Shown here in pieces: positions 17,289-26,887 of a DNA stretch of 54,435 nucleotides. Both the position numbers and the translations under genes were made by a program. The notes under the pieces were generated by a model that saw only the letters and a list, made by a program, of their open reading frames with translations, made no database searches and had not been told where the DNA came from. Source of the DNA: Planctomycetota bacterium (GTDB lineage Bacteria > Planctomycetota > Phycisphaerae > UBA1845); NCBI GenBank assembly GCA_029558835.1, contig JAKQDH010000129.1, positions 1 to 54,435 of the forward strand. Reading direction: 5' to 3'. Every line of letters starts with the position of its first letter. Position 1 is the first letter of the stretch.

Positions 17289-18884
17289 ATGATCGCACAC
17301 CACGAGAACCAAGTCGAGGCCCGCCGGCAGGCGATTCAGTTGGAGATCGACTCCCGGCGGTCCGCGGCCGAAAGAAACAGACTTGGCCAATTCGCCACCC
17401 CGAACGCGCTCGCCGTGGAGATCGCGCAGTACGTCGCGACGCTCCTGGACCGCAAGACCGACGGCATCCGCTTCGCCGACCCGGCGATCGGAACCGGCAG
17501 CTTCTTTTCCGCCGCGCTCACGGTGTTCGGGCGAAAGCGCATCGCCAGTGCTGTCGGCATCGAACTCGATCCCGCATTCTGCGCTGCGGCCCGGGAGCTC
17601 TGGGGCGACGCCGGGCTTGAAATCGTGGGTGGCGATTTCACGCGCATCGTCGCCAGCCCATCCCACCCGCGCGCTCCAAACCTCATTCTGGCGAACCCGC
17701 CCTACGTACGGCACCACCACTTGACGCGCGAGGACAAGGAGCGTCTGCAAGCGCTGGCGCATCACCTGACAGGCGTCCAAGTCAACGGGCTTGCCGGGTT
17801 GTACGTTTATTTCCTTCTTCTCACCACGGCGTGGATGGAAGAGGGCGGCTGGGCGGCATGGCTCGTCCCATCGGAGTTCATGGACGTGAACTACGGAGCG
17901 GCGCTCAAACGCTTCCTCACGGACTGCGTGACGCTCGTCCGCGTGCATCGTTTTGACGCCGAAGATGTTCAGTTTGGCGACGCCCTGGTCTCCTCCGTCG
18001 TCCTGGTGTTGCACAAGGCAGCGCCGCCACGCGGGCACACCGTGGAGTTTACCTTCGGTGGCACGATGGCCCGCCCACACGCCCGCGAAGGCGTCGCGCT
18101 CGACCGACTGCGCGACGCACGCAAGTGGACCGTGTATCCCGAGCACGCCGGGAACGACCGTCGCACGTCCGCAAACGGCGAAGGCTTAACACTCGCGGAC
18201 TTGTTCCGAATCCAACGGGGGATTGCCACGGGCAGCAACAAGTTCTTCGTTCTGGAGCGGGCCGACGCGACCCGACGCGGGCTACCGAAGAAGTTTCTGC
18301 GCCCCATCCTCCCCAGCCCTCGCCACCTCAAGGCGACGATCATCAATGCTAACGAGGATGGCTACCCGCTGATTGCCCCACAGCTCTGCGTCCTAGATTG
18401 CGACCTGCCGGAGCATGTCGTTGAGGACAAGTACCCGGCCCTTTGGGCATACCTGCAAACCGCTGAGGCGTTGGGGATCAAAGACGGCTATCTCGTCGGC
18501 AGGCGCACGCCCTGGTACAAGCAGGAGCAACGGTCGCCTGCGCCTTTTCTGTGCACGTACATGGGTCGGGGCGCCGACGAGAAGCAGCCGTTTCGTTTCA
18601 TCTTGAACCGTTCGGCCGCCATCGCGACGAACCTGTACCTCATGCTGCATCCACAGCCCAGGCTGGCCGCCATATTGCGCCAGCAACCAGACGGCAACAC
18701 AACGATCCACGAACTCCTGCAACGTGTCACCGGGCACGAGCTGCGCGGCGAGGGACGAGTCTACGGCGGCGGGCTCCACAAGATCGAGCCAAGCGAGCTA
18801 GGGCGCATTTCCGCAGCCGCCTTTGTCGAGCGCTGGCCGTGCCTGGAGTCCACGGTCCAACGCCAAGTAGAGCTCTTCGCTTGA
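17289..18884 (+). CDS. Type II N6-adenine DNA methyltransferase, XamI/SalI-like partner
   Basis: 531 residues. The Ado-Met motif I is ADPAIGTGSFF (63-73), preceded by the motif X region RLGQFATPNALA (31-42). The catalytic motif IV is NPPY at 136-139, of the N6-adenine (gamma, TaqI/Eco57I-like) class. The C-terminal half (LADLFRIQRGIATGSNKFFVL, then ILNRSAAIATNLYLML) matches the target-recognition part of these enzymes. It protects host DNA from the upstream nuclease. The ATG at 17289 follows the nuclease stop by five bases, so the two are probably translated from one mRNA. With nuclease first and no controller gene, timing of expression must be set in another way. Complete, with no sign of decay. 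Confidence 0.9.
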   Translation: MIAHHENQVEARRQAIQLEIDSRRSAAERNRLGQFATPNALAVEIAQYVATLLDRKTDGIRFADPAIGTGSFFSAALTVFGRKRIASAVGIELDPAFCAAARELWGDAGLEIVGGDFTRIVASPSHPRAPNLILANPPYVRHHHLTREDKERLQALAHHLTGVQVNGLAGLYVYFLLLTTAWMEEGGWAAWLVPSEFMDVNYGAALKRFLTDCVTLVRVHRFDAEDVQFGDALVSSVVLVLHKAAPPRGHTVEFTFGGTMARPHAREGVALDRLRDARKWTVYPEHAGNDRRTSANGEGLTLADLFRIQRGIATGSNKFFVLERADATRRGLPKKFLRPILPSPRHLKATIINANEDGYPLIAPQLCVLDCDLPEHVVEDKYPALWAYLQTAEALGIKDGYLVGRRTPWYKQEQRSPAPFLCTYMGRGADEKQPFRFILNRSAAIATNLYLMLHPQPRLAAILRQQPDGNTTIHELLQRVTGHELRGEGRVYGGGLHKIEPSELGRISAAAFVERWPCLESTVQRQVELFA

Positions 18885-19071
18885 CTTGCACCTCCCCCCG
18901 GACGCCCCTGGAGTGGGGGCGACCGCCATTTGGAATGGGCCCCAGGGCTCCCTACGATTCCCCAGCCGGATTGGCGGTACCAGATGATGCAGGGCAGGAG
19001 GACGACCCGTGGCGAGAGAACGTCGCCCGCGTCGTTCGTGGTGTCCGCCCGCTCAGCAGGAAGGAAGAGGT

Positions 19072-21297
19072 ATGACTCTACCCGCACGTACGCCCGCAAC
19101 CGCAGCCACGCTCACCACCAATCGCCTCATCCACGCCACCAGTCCGTACCTGCTCCAGCACGCTCACAACCCCGTGGACTGGTACGAATGGGGCCCGGAG
19201 GCACTGGAGAAGGCCCGGCGCGAGGACAAGCCGATCTTCCTGAGCATCGGCTATGCCGCGTGCCACTGGTGCCATGTCATGGGGCACGAGACGTTCGAGT
19301 CCGGGGAGGCGGCGGGCGTGCTCAACGCCCACTTCGTCAGCATCAAGGTGGACCGCGAGGAGCGACCCGACCTTGACGAAATCTACATGGCCTATACGCA
19401 GGCTTCCACGGGACGCGGCGGCTGGCCCATGAATGTCTGGCTCACGCCCGACGGCACGCCGTTCTACGCCGGCACGTACTTCCCGCGACCGCAATTCGTG
19501 GCCCTCTGCACGCAGATCGCCGAGCTGTGGCAGACGCAGCGCAATACCATCACCGACGGGCGCGCCGACGTACACGCGTTCTTCGCCCGCTGGGCCGATC
19601 CGACCGGCATCGCAACTGGCGCAACTGACACGCCAGCCGGCGCCGGGGGCGACGCCCGTCCGCTCCCTCATCCCGACCTGTGTCGGGACGGTTCGGATCC
19701 GCGCCCTCCACGCGGGCACGGTGACCTGGTGTCGCGGCAGCTCGTGGACCAGGGCGCCCGCGTGCTGGCCGCCCACGTGGACCGCACGCACGGCGGCTTC
19801 AGCAGCAACGGCAACAAGTTCCCGCCGAGCCTGGCGGTCGACCTCATGCTGCGGGTCCACCGGCGTACCGGCAACCCCGACTTGGCGGCGGCCGTCGACG
19901 TGACGCTCACGCACATGGCCCGCGGCGGCATCTTCGACCACGTGGCCGGCGGCATCTGCCGTTATAGCACCGATCCGCAGTGGCTGGTGCCGCACTTCGA
20001 GAAGATGCTCTACGACCAGGCCCTCGTCAGCTCGGCCTACCTGGACGCGTATCAGGTGACCGGGAACCCGCTCTACGCCCGCACGGCCCGCGAAATCCTG
20101 AATTACGTGCTCGCGGACTTGCAGGCGCCGGACGGCGGTTTCTACTCGAGCCGCGACGCCGACAGTGAAGGCATGGAAGGGGCGTACTACATCTGGACCA
20201 AAGACGAGGTCACGCGCATCCTGGGGGAGGAAGATGCGCCGCTGTGCTGTGCGTACTTCGACATCACCGACGCCGGCAACTGGTCCGATGCCCTCAGCCA
20301 CGCCCCGCCGGGCCCCAGGAACATCCTGCACGTCAGCAAGCCGCCGGAGGCCTTCGCCCGGATGCACGGGCTGAGCGTCGAGGAACTGGAACTGCGGATC
20401 GAGACTTGGCGTGCCAAGCTGCGCGAGGCACGGACCCAGCGGGTGCCCCCGGGTTTGGACGACAAGGTCCTCACCGCCTGGAACGGCCTGATGATCGCCA
20501 GCCTGGCCAAGGGCGCCCGGACCCTCGACGAACCGAAGTTCGCGCACGCTGCCGCCCGCGCTGCGGATTTCATCCTCGAGCACCTGCGTCGCGATGGACG
20601 CCTGCTGCGTACCTACCGCAATGGCACCGCGCGCCTGCCGGGGTACCTCGACGACTACGCCTTCTTCATCGAGGGCCTGCTCAACCTCTACGAGGCCGAC
20701 TTCGACCGGCGCTGGCTGGCTGAGGCCGTCGCCCTCAACGAGGTGCTGACGAAGCACTACCGCAACCCAGCAGACGGTACCTTCTTCTTCACGGCCGACG
20801 ATGCCGAGCCGCTGCTGGTCCGCTCGAAAAGCCCGCAGGACGGTGCGTTGCCCTCGGGTAACTCGGTCCACGCCCTGAACCTGCTGCGTCTGGCCGCGCT
20901 GCTCGGACGGGATGAATACCGGCAGCGGGCGGCTGCCATCCTCCGCGCGTTCGCCCCGTTGGCCGAGCGGTCACCGGCCGCCTTCGAGCGTCTCCTCTGT
21001 GCCGCCGACTTCTACCACGACCGAGTCCCGGAGGTCGTCATCGCGGGCGATCCGGGCCGGGCGGACACCCAAGCCCTCCTGCGCGTCATCCGCCGGCCAT
21101 ACCTTCCCAACAAGGTCGTGCTGCACACCCTGGGCACCGACCGCCAGCCGGTCGGGGACGAACGACTCCAGCTCCCCCAGCTCTTGGGCAAGGGGCCCGT
21201 CCACGGCCGGGCGGCCGCGTTCGTATGCGTGGACCGCGTGTGCCGGCCGCCAGTGACCACACCCCAGGAACTGGCGAAGTTGCTGGACGCTCGTTAG
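19072..21297 (+). CDS. DUF255 thioredoxin-domain protein (YyaL/SSP411 family)
   Basis: 741 residues. The N-terminal thioredoxin-like domain carries [20 protein letters not shown] and the signature CHWCHVM at 64-70, then [10 protein letters not shown]. After about residue 215 comes an alpha/alpha-barrel, N-acylglucosamine-epimerase-like part ([41 protein letters not shown]). This is the full architecture of the YyaL/spermatogenesis-associated protein 20 family, whose biochemical role is unsettled. AGGAAGGAAGAGGT precedes the ATG at 19072. Residues about 182-215 are low complexity and include an in-frame palindrome (19671-19688), probably an inserted repeat in the linker. Confidence 0.92.
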   Translation: MTLPARTPATAATLTTNRLIHATSPYLLQHAHNPVDWYEWGPEALEKARREDKPIFLSIGYAACHWCHVMGHETFESGEAAGVLNAHFVSIKVDREERPDLDEIYMAYTQASTGRGGWPMNVWLTPDGTPFYAGTYFPRPQFVALCTQIAELWQTQRNTITDGRADVHAFFARWADPTGIATGATDTPAGAGGDARPLPHPDLCRDGSDPRPPRGHGDLVSRQLVDQGARVLAAHVDRTHGGFSSNGNKFPPSLAVDLMLRVHRRTGNPDLAAAVDVTLTHMARGGIFDHVAGGICRYSTDPQWLVPHFEKMLYDQALVSSAYLDAYQVTGNPLYARTAREILNYVLADLQAPDGGFYSSRDADSEGMEGAYYIWTKDEVTRILGEEDAPLCCAYFDITDAGNWSDALSHAPPGPRNILHVSKPPEAFARMHGLSVEELELRIETWRAKLREARTQRVPPGLDDKVLTAWNGLMIASLAKGARTLDEPKFAHAAARAADFILEHLRRDGRLLRTYRNGTARLPGYLDDYAFFIEGLLNLYEADFDRRWLAEAVALNEVLTKHYRNPADGTFFFTADDAEPLLVRSKSPQDGALPSGNSVHALNLLRLAALLGRDEYRQRAAAILRAFAPLAERSPAAFERLLCAADFYHDRVPEVVIAGDPGRADTQALLRVIRRPYLPNKVVLHTLGTDRQPVGDERLQLPQLLGKGPVHGRAAAFVCVDRVCRPPVTTPQELAKLLDAR

Positions 21298-21388
21298 CAT
21301 AGACTGGTGGTCGCGGCTGGCGCCCCGGTCGGGGAAGGAGCCCCCGCCGCCGGTGCGGCCGGTCGGTTCAGCTCGAGGAGTCCCAATC

Positions 21389-22024
21389 ATGGCACATCTA
21401 CTCGGCAGACTGAGTATAGCTGGCGCGCTGGCGGTGATCCTGGCAGGAGTCAGCCCGAGGCAACAGCAGCCGCCTCCGCAACGAGAGTCCAGCGGCCAAG
21501 CTACCGACTCGAAGACGGATACGCCGCCCGCCCAGGAGCAGGCCCAACCTCCACAGGAAGGGACGCCGCCGCCGGCAACCTCACCCGCAACGCCCGCCGC
21601 GGGAGCAAAGGATCCCTGGGATAGCCCGACGGCCGAGGACATGGTCGAGGAGTTGCGCCGGCAGCGCCCTGCCAGCGAGATCATCCGACCCAACGCCCCG
21701 GACACCGGTGATGCCGCCCCGCGGACGGCCGGACCGCGGACGCTGCTGCCGGAGGGTACGCCGATCGTCAGTCGCGCCGGGCGCGTGGTCCGCGACGGCA
21801 TCTGGTGGACGTTGGTGTTTGAGTCGGACCACCCCGAGCACCCTGAGCCGCCGATCCGCATCCTGCCCAACAGCAGTCTCGAAGTCATGGCGCGGATGGC
21901 GGAGACGATCCCGACGGGCCTCGTGTTCATCGTGTCGGGCGAAGTGACTGAGTTCGAGGGCCAGAACTACTTGCTCGTGCGGGTGTTCATGCGGCGGCAG
22001 GAGTCCGGGAACCTGACGAAGTAG
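21389..22024 (+). CDS. Secreted hypothetical protein with Pro/Gln-rich linker
   Basis: 211 residues. A signal-like start (MAHLLGRLSIAGALAVILAGV) leads into about 55 residues rich in Gln, Pro and Thr. A compact C-terminal part follows (about 110-205: LLPEGTPIVSRAGRVVRDGIWWTLVFESD, then FIVSGEVTEFEGQNYLLVRVFMRR). This ends like an OB-fold or small beta-barrel repeated in planctomycete outer proteins. I do not recognise a named family. The ATG has GAGGAG ten bases upstream; a longer frame from 21353 lacks this. It lies 91 bases after the DUF255 gene on the same strand. The role is unknown. Confidence 0.7.
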   Translation: MAHLLGRLSIAGALAVILAGVSPRQQQPPPQRESSGQATDSKTDTPPAQEQAQPPQEGTPPPATSPATPAAGAKDPWDSPTAEDMVEELRRQRPASEIIRPNAPDTGDAAPRTAGPRTLLPEGTPIVSRAGRVVRDGIWWTLVFESDHPEHPEPPIRILPNSSLEVMARMAETIPTGLVFIVSGEVTEFEGQNYLLVRVFMRRQESGNLTK

Positions 22025-22420
22025 CGGGCGCGGCTGGCGGGCCTTCGGCAAGCCCGATACCCCTCAGCATGCCATGTGCAACTGCGTCCCCCTGGAATGG
22101 CACGCGTGCGCGCCGCATGCCGCAAGCCGCGGGACCTTCGCCACCTGCCGCTGCAGTGCCAAGTTACTGCCCCCCGCCGGCGGATGACCATGGCACGCAG
22201 ACCCCTTACCGCCGAGGCAGGGTTCGTCATTGTGGCCGGCGCTATGCTCGCGGCGGAGCTTTGTCAAGCTGCCCGCGGCGACTTTCGCCTGTTCCATGCT
22301 GCGCGACGTGCGGCTTGAATAGCGCGCCGCGGCGCGCCTAGAATCGGCGCCGAGCGGAAACCGGCGGCGTGGCGCACGCCTCCCCGCCTGCGGCAAGGTG
22401 CCAGCCAGGAGTGGAAAGCC
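22025..22420. other. Gene-free region
   Basis: Overlapping short frames on both strands here have no domain pattern and no ribosome-binding sites. A short CTGCGTCCCCCT string at 22082 recalls the hairpin family at 1739-1786 but is too short to call. Confidence 0.5.
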
Positions 22421-22687
22421 ATGACGACAACCATCGACTCGCTGCGGCAGCATCAACTGATCATTCTGCGGCGACTGCGCGGTGGCCCGCTCACCGAGTT
22501 TGAGCTGGTCAGCGAGGTGGTAGCCAGCACGGGTTTCACGGTCGAGCAGGCCATGGACAGAATGGCCGAGTGGCTCGACGAACTCCGCCAGGAAGGGTTG
22601 CTCTGGGCGGGCGCCTTGACGAATGCCAACGGTCAGACGATGTGGGCGGCCGCCCTCACCCGTCGAGGACAGGAGTTGGTCGCGTAG
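22421..22687 (+). CDS. Small winged-helix-like protein
   Basis: 88 residues, helix-rich: LRQHQLIILRRLRGGPLTEFELVSEVVASTGFTVEQAMDRMAEWLDELRQEGLLWAG, then a short beta part ending ALTRRGQELVA. The pattern 'L..L..GPLTEFEL...V...L..L..EGL' and the terminal 'LT..G' suit a MarR/ArsR-type winged helix without a ligand part. GGAG lies nine bases before the ATG. A terminator follows at 22729-22760, so the gene is probably transcribed alone. No target can be named. Confidence 0.7.
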   Translation: MTTTIDSLRQHQLIILRRLRGGPLTEFELVSEVVASTGFTVEQAMDRMAEWLDELRQEGLLWAGALTNANGQTMWAAALTRRGQELVA

Positions 22688-22728
22688 CAGTCCATCGAGG
22701 ACTCACTTTCAATCGAGTTCGACTCCCG

Positions 22729-22760
22729 GCGGGGCGTGCGACGCGCACGCCCCGCTGTTT
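22729..22760 (+). terminator. Rho-independent terminator after the winged-helix gene
   Basis: A 12-bp perfect GC stem (GCGGGGCGTGCG with CGCACGCCCCGC) and a three-base loop are followed by TGTTTA. Confidence 0.7.
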
Positions 22761-22890
22761 ATGTAGCGTTGCCCCCCACGGGCGACGTGGAGGGCAGCAA
22801 CGCCGGGACAGTCACGCCCCCCGAGCGATGGAGGGAGACCCAGAGTGGTCCCGCCCCCAGGGCCTCGAGTGTGTGGTCGGCGTCTCCGAT

Positions 22891-23000
22891 GTCCGCGGGT
22901 GCCATGCTTCCCCGCGACGGGAGTCGCGGGTGGCATCCAGCCCACATGCCCACCCCCGCCTGCGGCGGGCGAGGGCATGGCACCCACGCCAGGCACGTAC
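22891..23000 (+). repeat. ~140-bp palindromic repeat, family B, copy 1
   Basis: Contains GGGTGCCATGCTT, a CCGCGAC/GTCGCGG hairpin, CATGCCCACCCCCGCCTGCGG and GAGGGCATGGCACCCACGC, ending GGCACGTAC. Copies 2 and 3 are at 37143-37287 (plus) and 53343-53482 (minus). It lies in the gene-free stretch 22761-23314, where other GC-rich frames are not supported. Confidence 0.7.
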
Positions 23001-23314
23001 GGCCTGGAGGGCCCGGCGATCCCGGCACTCCGGGATACGCCCCCCGGGCGAGGCTGCAAGGGGCCACCCGGACGGCGGGCGGGGCCGGTCAGCCCCCTCA
23101 CGAGCGTGCGGGGGACGTGACGCACGCTCGCTTCGCCCGGGCCAGTCCGGACACTCCGGACGACGCCAACCCTACACGCCGACCGTCCCCCCCTTGTCAC
23201 ACACCTGCCGGAGGCCGGGTTGCTGAGGCTGACTTCCACGGCGGCCGGGCGGGATGGTACCATTCCTGCGAAGCGCTCCGCCGGCAAGCACGCTTGGGAC
23301 TTGGGAGAGGATCC

Positions 23315-23929
23315 ATGGCACCCGCGCCGCCCGATAAGCTGAGCGTCCTGATTGGCCGGGCACAGCAGCATGATGAAGAGGCTCTGGCTGCCCTGTTGGA
23401 TGCCTACTCAGAACGGCTCCTGGGGTCCGTGCGGGCTGAGTTGGGCGAGCGACTGCGGCAGCGGCTGGAGTCGCAGGACGTGATGCAGCAGGTGTACCTG
23501 GACGCGCTGGGCAGCATCGAGCAGTTCGTGGACCGGGGGCCGGACAGTTTCTTCGCGTGGCTGCGGCGTATCGCGGTCAACCGCATCTGCGACTTCGACC
23601 GCAAGGCGTTCCAGACGACCAAACGGGGGGGCGAGGTCCGGGCGGGTGATTTGCAGGGAGGCAACACGATGGGACCGCTATTGGACGCCCTGGGAGGGAC
23701 GGTAAGCACGCCGAGCGAGGTGGTCGGGCGGGCGGAGCGCGCCCGGCTGCTGCAGCAGTCGCTGGACCAGCTTACCGAGGACCAGCGCGAGGTCATCCAG
23801 TTACGCTACCTGCGCCAATTGAATGTCGCCGAGACAGCGGCGAAGATGGATCGGACTGAGCGGGCCGTGCGCAGCCTGTGCGTGCGGGCGCTGATCCGTC
23901 TTCGGGAGCTGCTGGGCGATGCCGTTTGA
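23315..23929 (+). CDS. ECF-type RNA polymerase sigma factor
   Basis: 204 residues. Region 2 is about 8-75 (IGRAQQHDEEALAALLDAYSERLL, then FFAWLRRIAVNRICDFDRK) and region 4 about 135-200 (LDQLTEDQREVIQLRYLRQLNVAETAAKMDRTERAVRSLCVRALIRLRELL). The helix-turn-helix is in the last part. This belongs to the planctomycete ECF groups that are encoded next to a Ser/Thr kinase, with no anti-sigma factor. The kinase ATG overlaps its last 11 bases, indicating translational coupling. GGGAGAGG precedes the ATG at 23315; the frame runs upstream to 22736 through a repeat and is not used. The kinase probably controls its activity by phosphorylation. Confidence 0.93.
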   Translation: MAPAPPDKLSVLIGRAQQHDEEALAALLDAYSERLLGSVRAELGERLRQRLESQDVMQQVYLDALGSIEQFVDRGPDSFFAWLRRIAVNRICDFDRKAFQTTKRGGEVRAGDLQGGNTMGPLLDALGGTVSTPSEVVGRAERARLLQQSLDQLTEDQREVIQLRYLRQLNVAETAAKMDRTERAVRSLCVRALIRLRELLGDAV

Positions 23930-26564
23930 AGGTCCCCACCGCGACGCCTTGCCTCCGCGTGACCCCACCGCCGGTCGCGCTACGTCGTTGGAAGACGTGC
24001 TCGGCAAGTACCTCGACGAGTTGGCCGAGGGACGTAGCCCCGACCAGGAGCGCTACCTGCGGGAGTACCCCGAAATGGCGGAAGCGCTGCGCGGGGTGTT
24101 CCGCACACTGGCGTTCGTCGAGGCCACCAGCAGGTCGCTCAACGCGGCGAAGCTCGAGCGCGGGCAGCGCCTGGGCGAGTACGAAATCATACGCGAGGTC
24201 GGTCGCGGCGGCATGGGGGTGGTCTACGAGGCGATTCAGACCTCGCTGAATCGGCGGGTGGCGCTGAAGGTCCTGCCGCCCGGAGCGCTGCTGGCGGAGA
24301 ACGCGCTGGAACGCTTCGCGCGGGAAGCCTCCACCAGCGGTCGCCTGCACCACACGAACATCGTCCCCATCTACGCGGTCGGCGAAGAGCAGGGCATTCA
24401 CTACTACGCCATGCAGTTCATCGAGGGTCGCTCGCTGGCCGAACACCTCAAGCGCATGCGGGAGAAGGGGACGGAAGCCGGCCGGGACTACTACCGCCGC
24501 GTGGCCCATTGGGGGCAGCAGGTGGCTGACGCCCTCGCCCACGCCCACGCGCAAGGCATCATTCACCGTGACGTCAAGCCGTCGAACCTGCTGCTGGATG
24601 CGCGGGACAACGTCTGGGTATCGGATTTCGGCCTGGCGCGCGGCGACACGCTGGCGACGATCACGCTCACCGGCGACGTCGTGGGCACGGCCCGCTACAT
24701 GTCTCCGGAGCAGGCCCGCGGCGGCCGGCGGCAACTCGATGCCCGGACGGACATCTACTCGCTGGGCGCGACGCTCTACGAGTTGCTGGCGCTGCGGCCG
24801 GCCCACGAGGCGGAATCACGGGAGGCGGTGCTCAACCTGATCGCGTTCGCCGATCCAGCCCCGCTGCGCCGGCTCAACCCCGCCATTCCCCGCGACCTGG
24901 AGACGATCGTCGGCAAGTGTATGGAGAAGGAATCGCAGCGGCGTTACGCGCGCGCTGAAGAGGTGGCCGACGATTGTCGCCGCTTTCTGGCCGATGAACC
25001 CATCCGGGCGCGGCGGACACCGGTCGTCCTCAAGGCCGCTCGCTTCCTCCGTCGCCACCGCTACTACACGCTGGGGACGGTGCTGGTGATCGCGCTGACG
25101 GTGGGCATCCTCGCGCTGGCAACGGAAGTGCGGCAGTTGCGGGGACAGCAGCGCCTCGACGAGGCCTTCACGGCCATCCTTTTCGAGGCCGACCACACCC
25201 GCGGAGCACGCCTGCTCGACGAGGCCGAGTCCTTCGGCATCGACTCCGCGAAGCTGCATCTGTATCGCGGTCTGATCCCGCTGTGGGACCGGCAGCCGCA
25301 CAGCGCCATACCGCCGCTCACGCGGGCGTGGCAGCGCGATCCCGACGACGCCGAGGTCTGCTGCGCCCTCGCCCTGGCCTATCACGCCACGGGCGATGCC
25401 GTCCACGGCGACCACTACCTCCGTCGCGGGGCGGAACTCACCCCCGACACCGCCCTGGCGTGGCTGCTGCGCGGACAGGCGCTCTCGGAGATCGGGCGCA
25501 GCGGCGCCGGCGAAGCCTACACGCGGGCCCTGGCGATCCGTCCGGATTTTACGCCTGCCATCCGGGCGCGGGCCGGCGAGCGTGCCAATCGCCTGCTCAC
25601 GGAGGGGGCGCGGGAGGAACTGGAGCCGATGCTCAACGACTACGAGGCGTGGGTCACGTTCTGGCCCGACGCGGCCACCTCGTACTCGGCCCGGGCATGG
25701 GGGTACCTGTACGCGGCCGCGTATGCCGAAGCGCACCCGGAGCTTGACGGCCGACGAGCACAGTGGCTGGCCGACGCCCGGCGCGATCTGGACCATGCCC
25801 TGGCGCTGGCGCCGGACTCGTGGATGGTGCTCGCGCGACGCGGAACGCTGGAGCGATACCGCGGTGATTTCCGGGCCTCGGCGCAGACGCTGGCCGAGGC
25901 CATTGCGCTGAATGACGAGCGGGCGGGCGATTCGCACCCCGGCCTGGTTCATCACCGCGTGCTGGCGCTGCACGCGCTCGGGGAGCTGGAGACGGCCCTC
26001 GACGAGATCACGGCCGCGTGCGAAGCATTGCCCTCGTTCGTGCCGGCGCCGCTGCAGCGGGCGGTGCTGCTCGCCGAACTCGGACGCATCGCGGAGGCAC
26101 GCAGTCTCTGTCGGGACGCACTCCGGAATCGCTCGACCGGCCTGGCGGGACTCACCATTGCGGCCGCGGTGGCGGAGTTGCTTGGCGACGCGGAGGCGGC
26201 GCGCGCCGCGGTCGAAACCTGGCCACCAGCGGACATTCCGCTCGAAGAATCCGGGCGCGGGGGGTACGGTCCCGCGCTGAAGTACCTTCGCGGTGAGCTG
26301 GACGAACCCGGCTTGCTCGCCGCAGCCCGCGGGCATCCCGGGTGGACCTGTGAATACCAGTTCCTCATCGGCCTGCGCAGCTTGGGCGGCGGCCGGCGTA
26401 CGGAAGGTGTGGCCGCGCTCGAGGCGTGCGTAAACACCGGCGTGTTCAGCTACGTCCAATATCGCTTCGCGCAAGTCTTCCTGGCGCGGGCGCAGAGCCT
26501 CCCCGAGTGGCCGGTCTGGTTATCGGGCGTGCCGCAGCCACCGTCCGTACCCGAACTTCACTGA
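23919..26564 (+). CDS. Transmembrane Ser/Thr protein kinase with TPR sensor part
   Basis: 881 residues. The Hanks-type kinase domain (about 87-360) has GRGGMGVVYEA (95-105), catalytic Lys117 in VALKVL, HRDVKPSN (216-223), DFGLA (236-240) and SPEQARG (262-268). All essential residues are present, so it should be active. A single transmembrane segment (about 384-401, YTLGTVLVIALTVGILAL) follows, then an outside part of about 470 residues with tetratricopeptide-like repeats (for example LALAYHATGDAVHGDHYLRRGAELTPDTALAW). An N-terminal stretch (24-64, LEDVLGKYLDELAEGRSPDQERYL) is the planctomycete kinase leader. The start codon overlaps the sigma gene. I infer a membrane sensor that phosphorylates the sigma factor. 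Confidence 0.95.
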   Translation: MPFEGPHRDALPPRDPTAGRATSLEDVLGKYLDELAEGRSPDQERYLREYPEMAEALRGVFRTLAFVEATSRSLNAAKLERGQRLGEYEIIREVGRGGMGVVYEAIQTSLNRRVALKVLPPGALLAENALERFAREASTSGRLHHTNIVPIYAVGEEQGIHYYAMQFIEGRSLAEHLKRMREKGTEAGRDYYRRVAHWGQQVADALAHAHAQGIIHRDVKPSNLLLDARDNVWVSDFGLARGDTLATITLTGDVVGTARYMSPEQARGGRRQLDARTDIYSLGATLYELLALRPAHEAESREAVLNLIAFADPAPLRRLNPAIPRDLETIVGKCMEKESQRRYARAEEVADDCRRFLADEPIRARRTPVVLKAARFLRRHRYYTLGTVLVIALTVGILALATEVRQLRGQQRLDEAFTAILFEADHTRGARLLDEAESFGIDSAKLHLYRGLIPLWDRQPHSAIPPLTRAWQRDPDDAEVCCALALAYHATGDAVHGDHYLRRGAELTPDTALAWLLRGQALSEIGRSGAGEAYTRALAIRPDFTPAIRARAGERANRLLTEGAREELEPMLNDYEAWVTFWPDAATSYSARAWGYLYAAAYAEAHPELDGRRAQWLADARRDLDHALALAPDSWMVLARRGTLERYRGDFRASAQTLAEAIALNDERAGDSHPGLVHHRVLALHALGELETALDEITAACEALPSFVPAPLQRAVLLAELGRIAEARSLCRDALRNRSTGLAGLTIAAAVAELLGDAEAARAAVETWPPADIPLEESGRGGYGPALKYLRGELDEPGLLAAARGHPGWTCEYQFLIGLRSLGGGRRTEGVAALEACVNTGVFSYVQYRFAQVFLARAQSLPEWPVWLSGVPQPPSVPELH

Positions 26565-26887
26565 AACCCCGATGCACCGCGTGGCGCGCCGGCCGGAAAC
26601 CCGCTTAAGCCGCAGAAGCGAGAGCGGGGTCCACTCCCGAGTTTGCCTGCGCCGTGCAACAACGCGGCCGGACCATGCCTCCGGGAAGGCTCTCGCGGCG
26701 CCGACCAGGATGATCTCCTCTGCCGCAAGGAGGAAGGAAGCTCGTTCCTGATCACCGGCGTCCGGACGGCAGGAGGGCGCACGGCAGCAGAACCTGCCGC
26801 CTCCGCGGACATTACGGTCGCCCGGCAGCGTCGTCGCGGCCCGGCGCCCGCAAGGACGAAGGTGACGCGATCGAGGTGGGGAAAGCA
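26565..26887. other. Leader region of the giant beta-helix gene
   Basis: 323 bases with no gene seen. Short frames are low complexity. GGTGGGG lies just ahead of the ATG at 26888. I see no obvious terminator for the kinase gene. Confidence 0.4.

Noticed and set aside
22700..22760. A tRNA 3' part suggested by GAGTTCGACTCCCGG
   Set aside because: The flanking bases do not pair as a T stem and no acceptor or anticodon arm exists; the hairpin beside it is a terminator.
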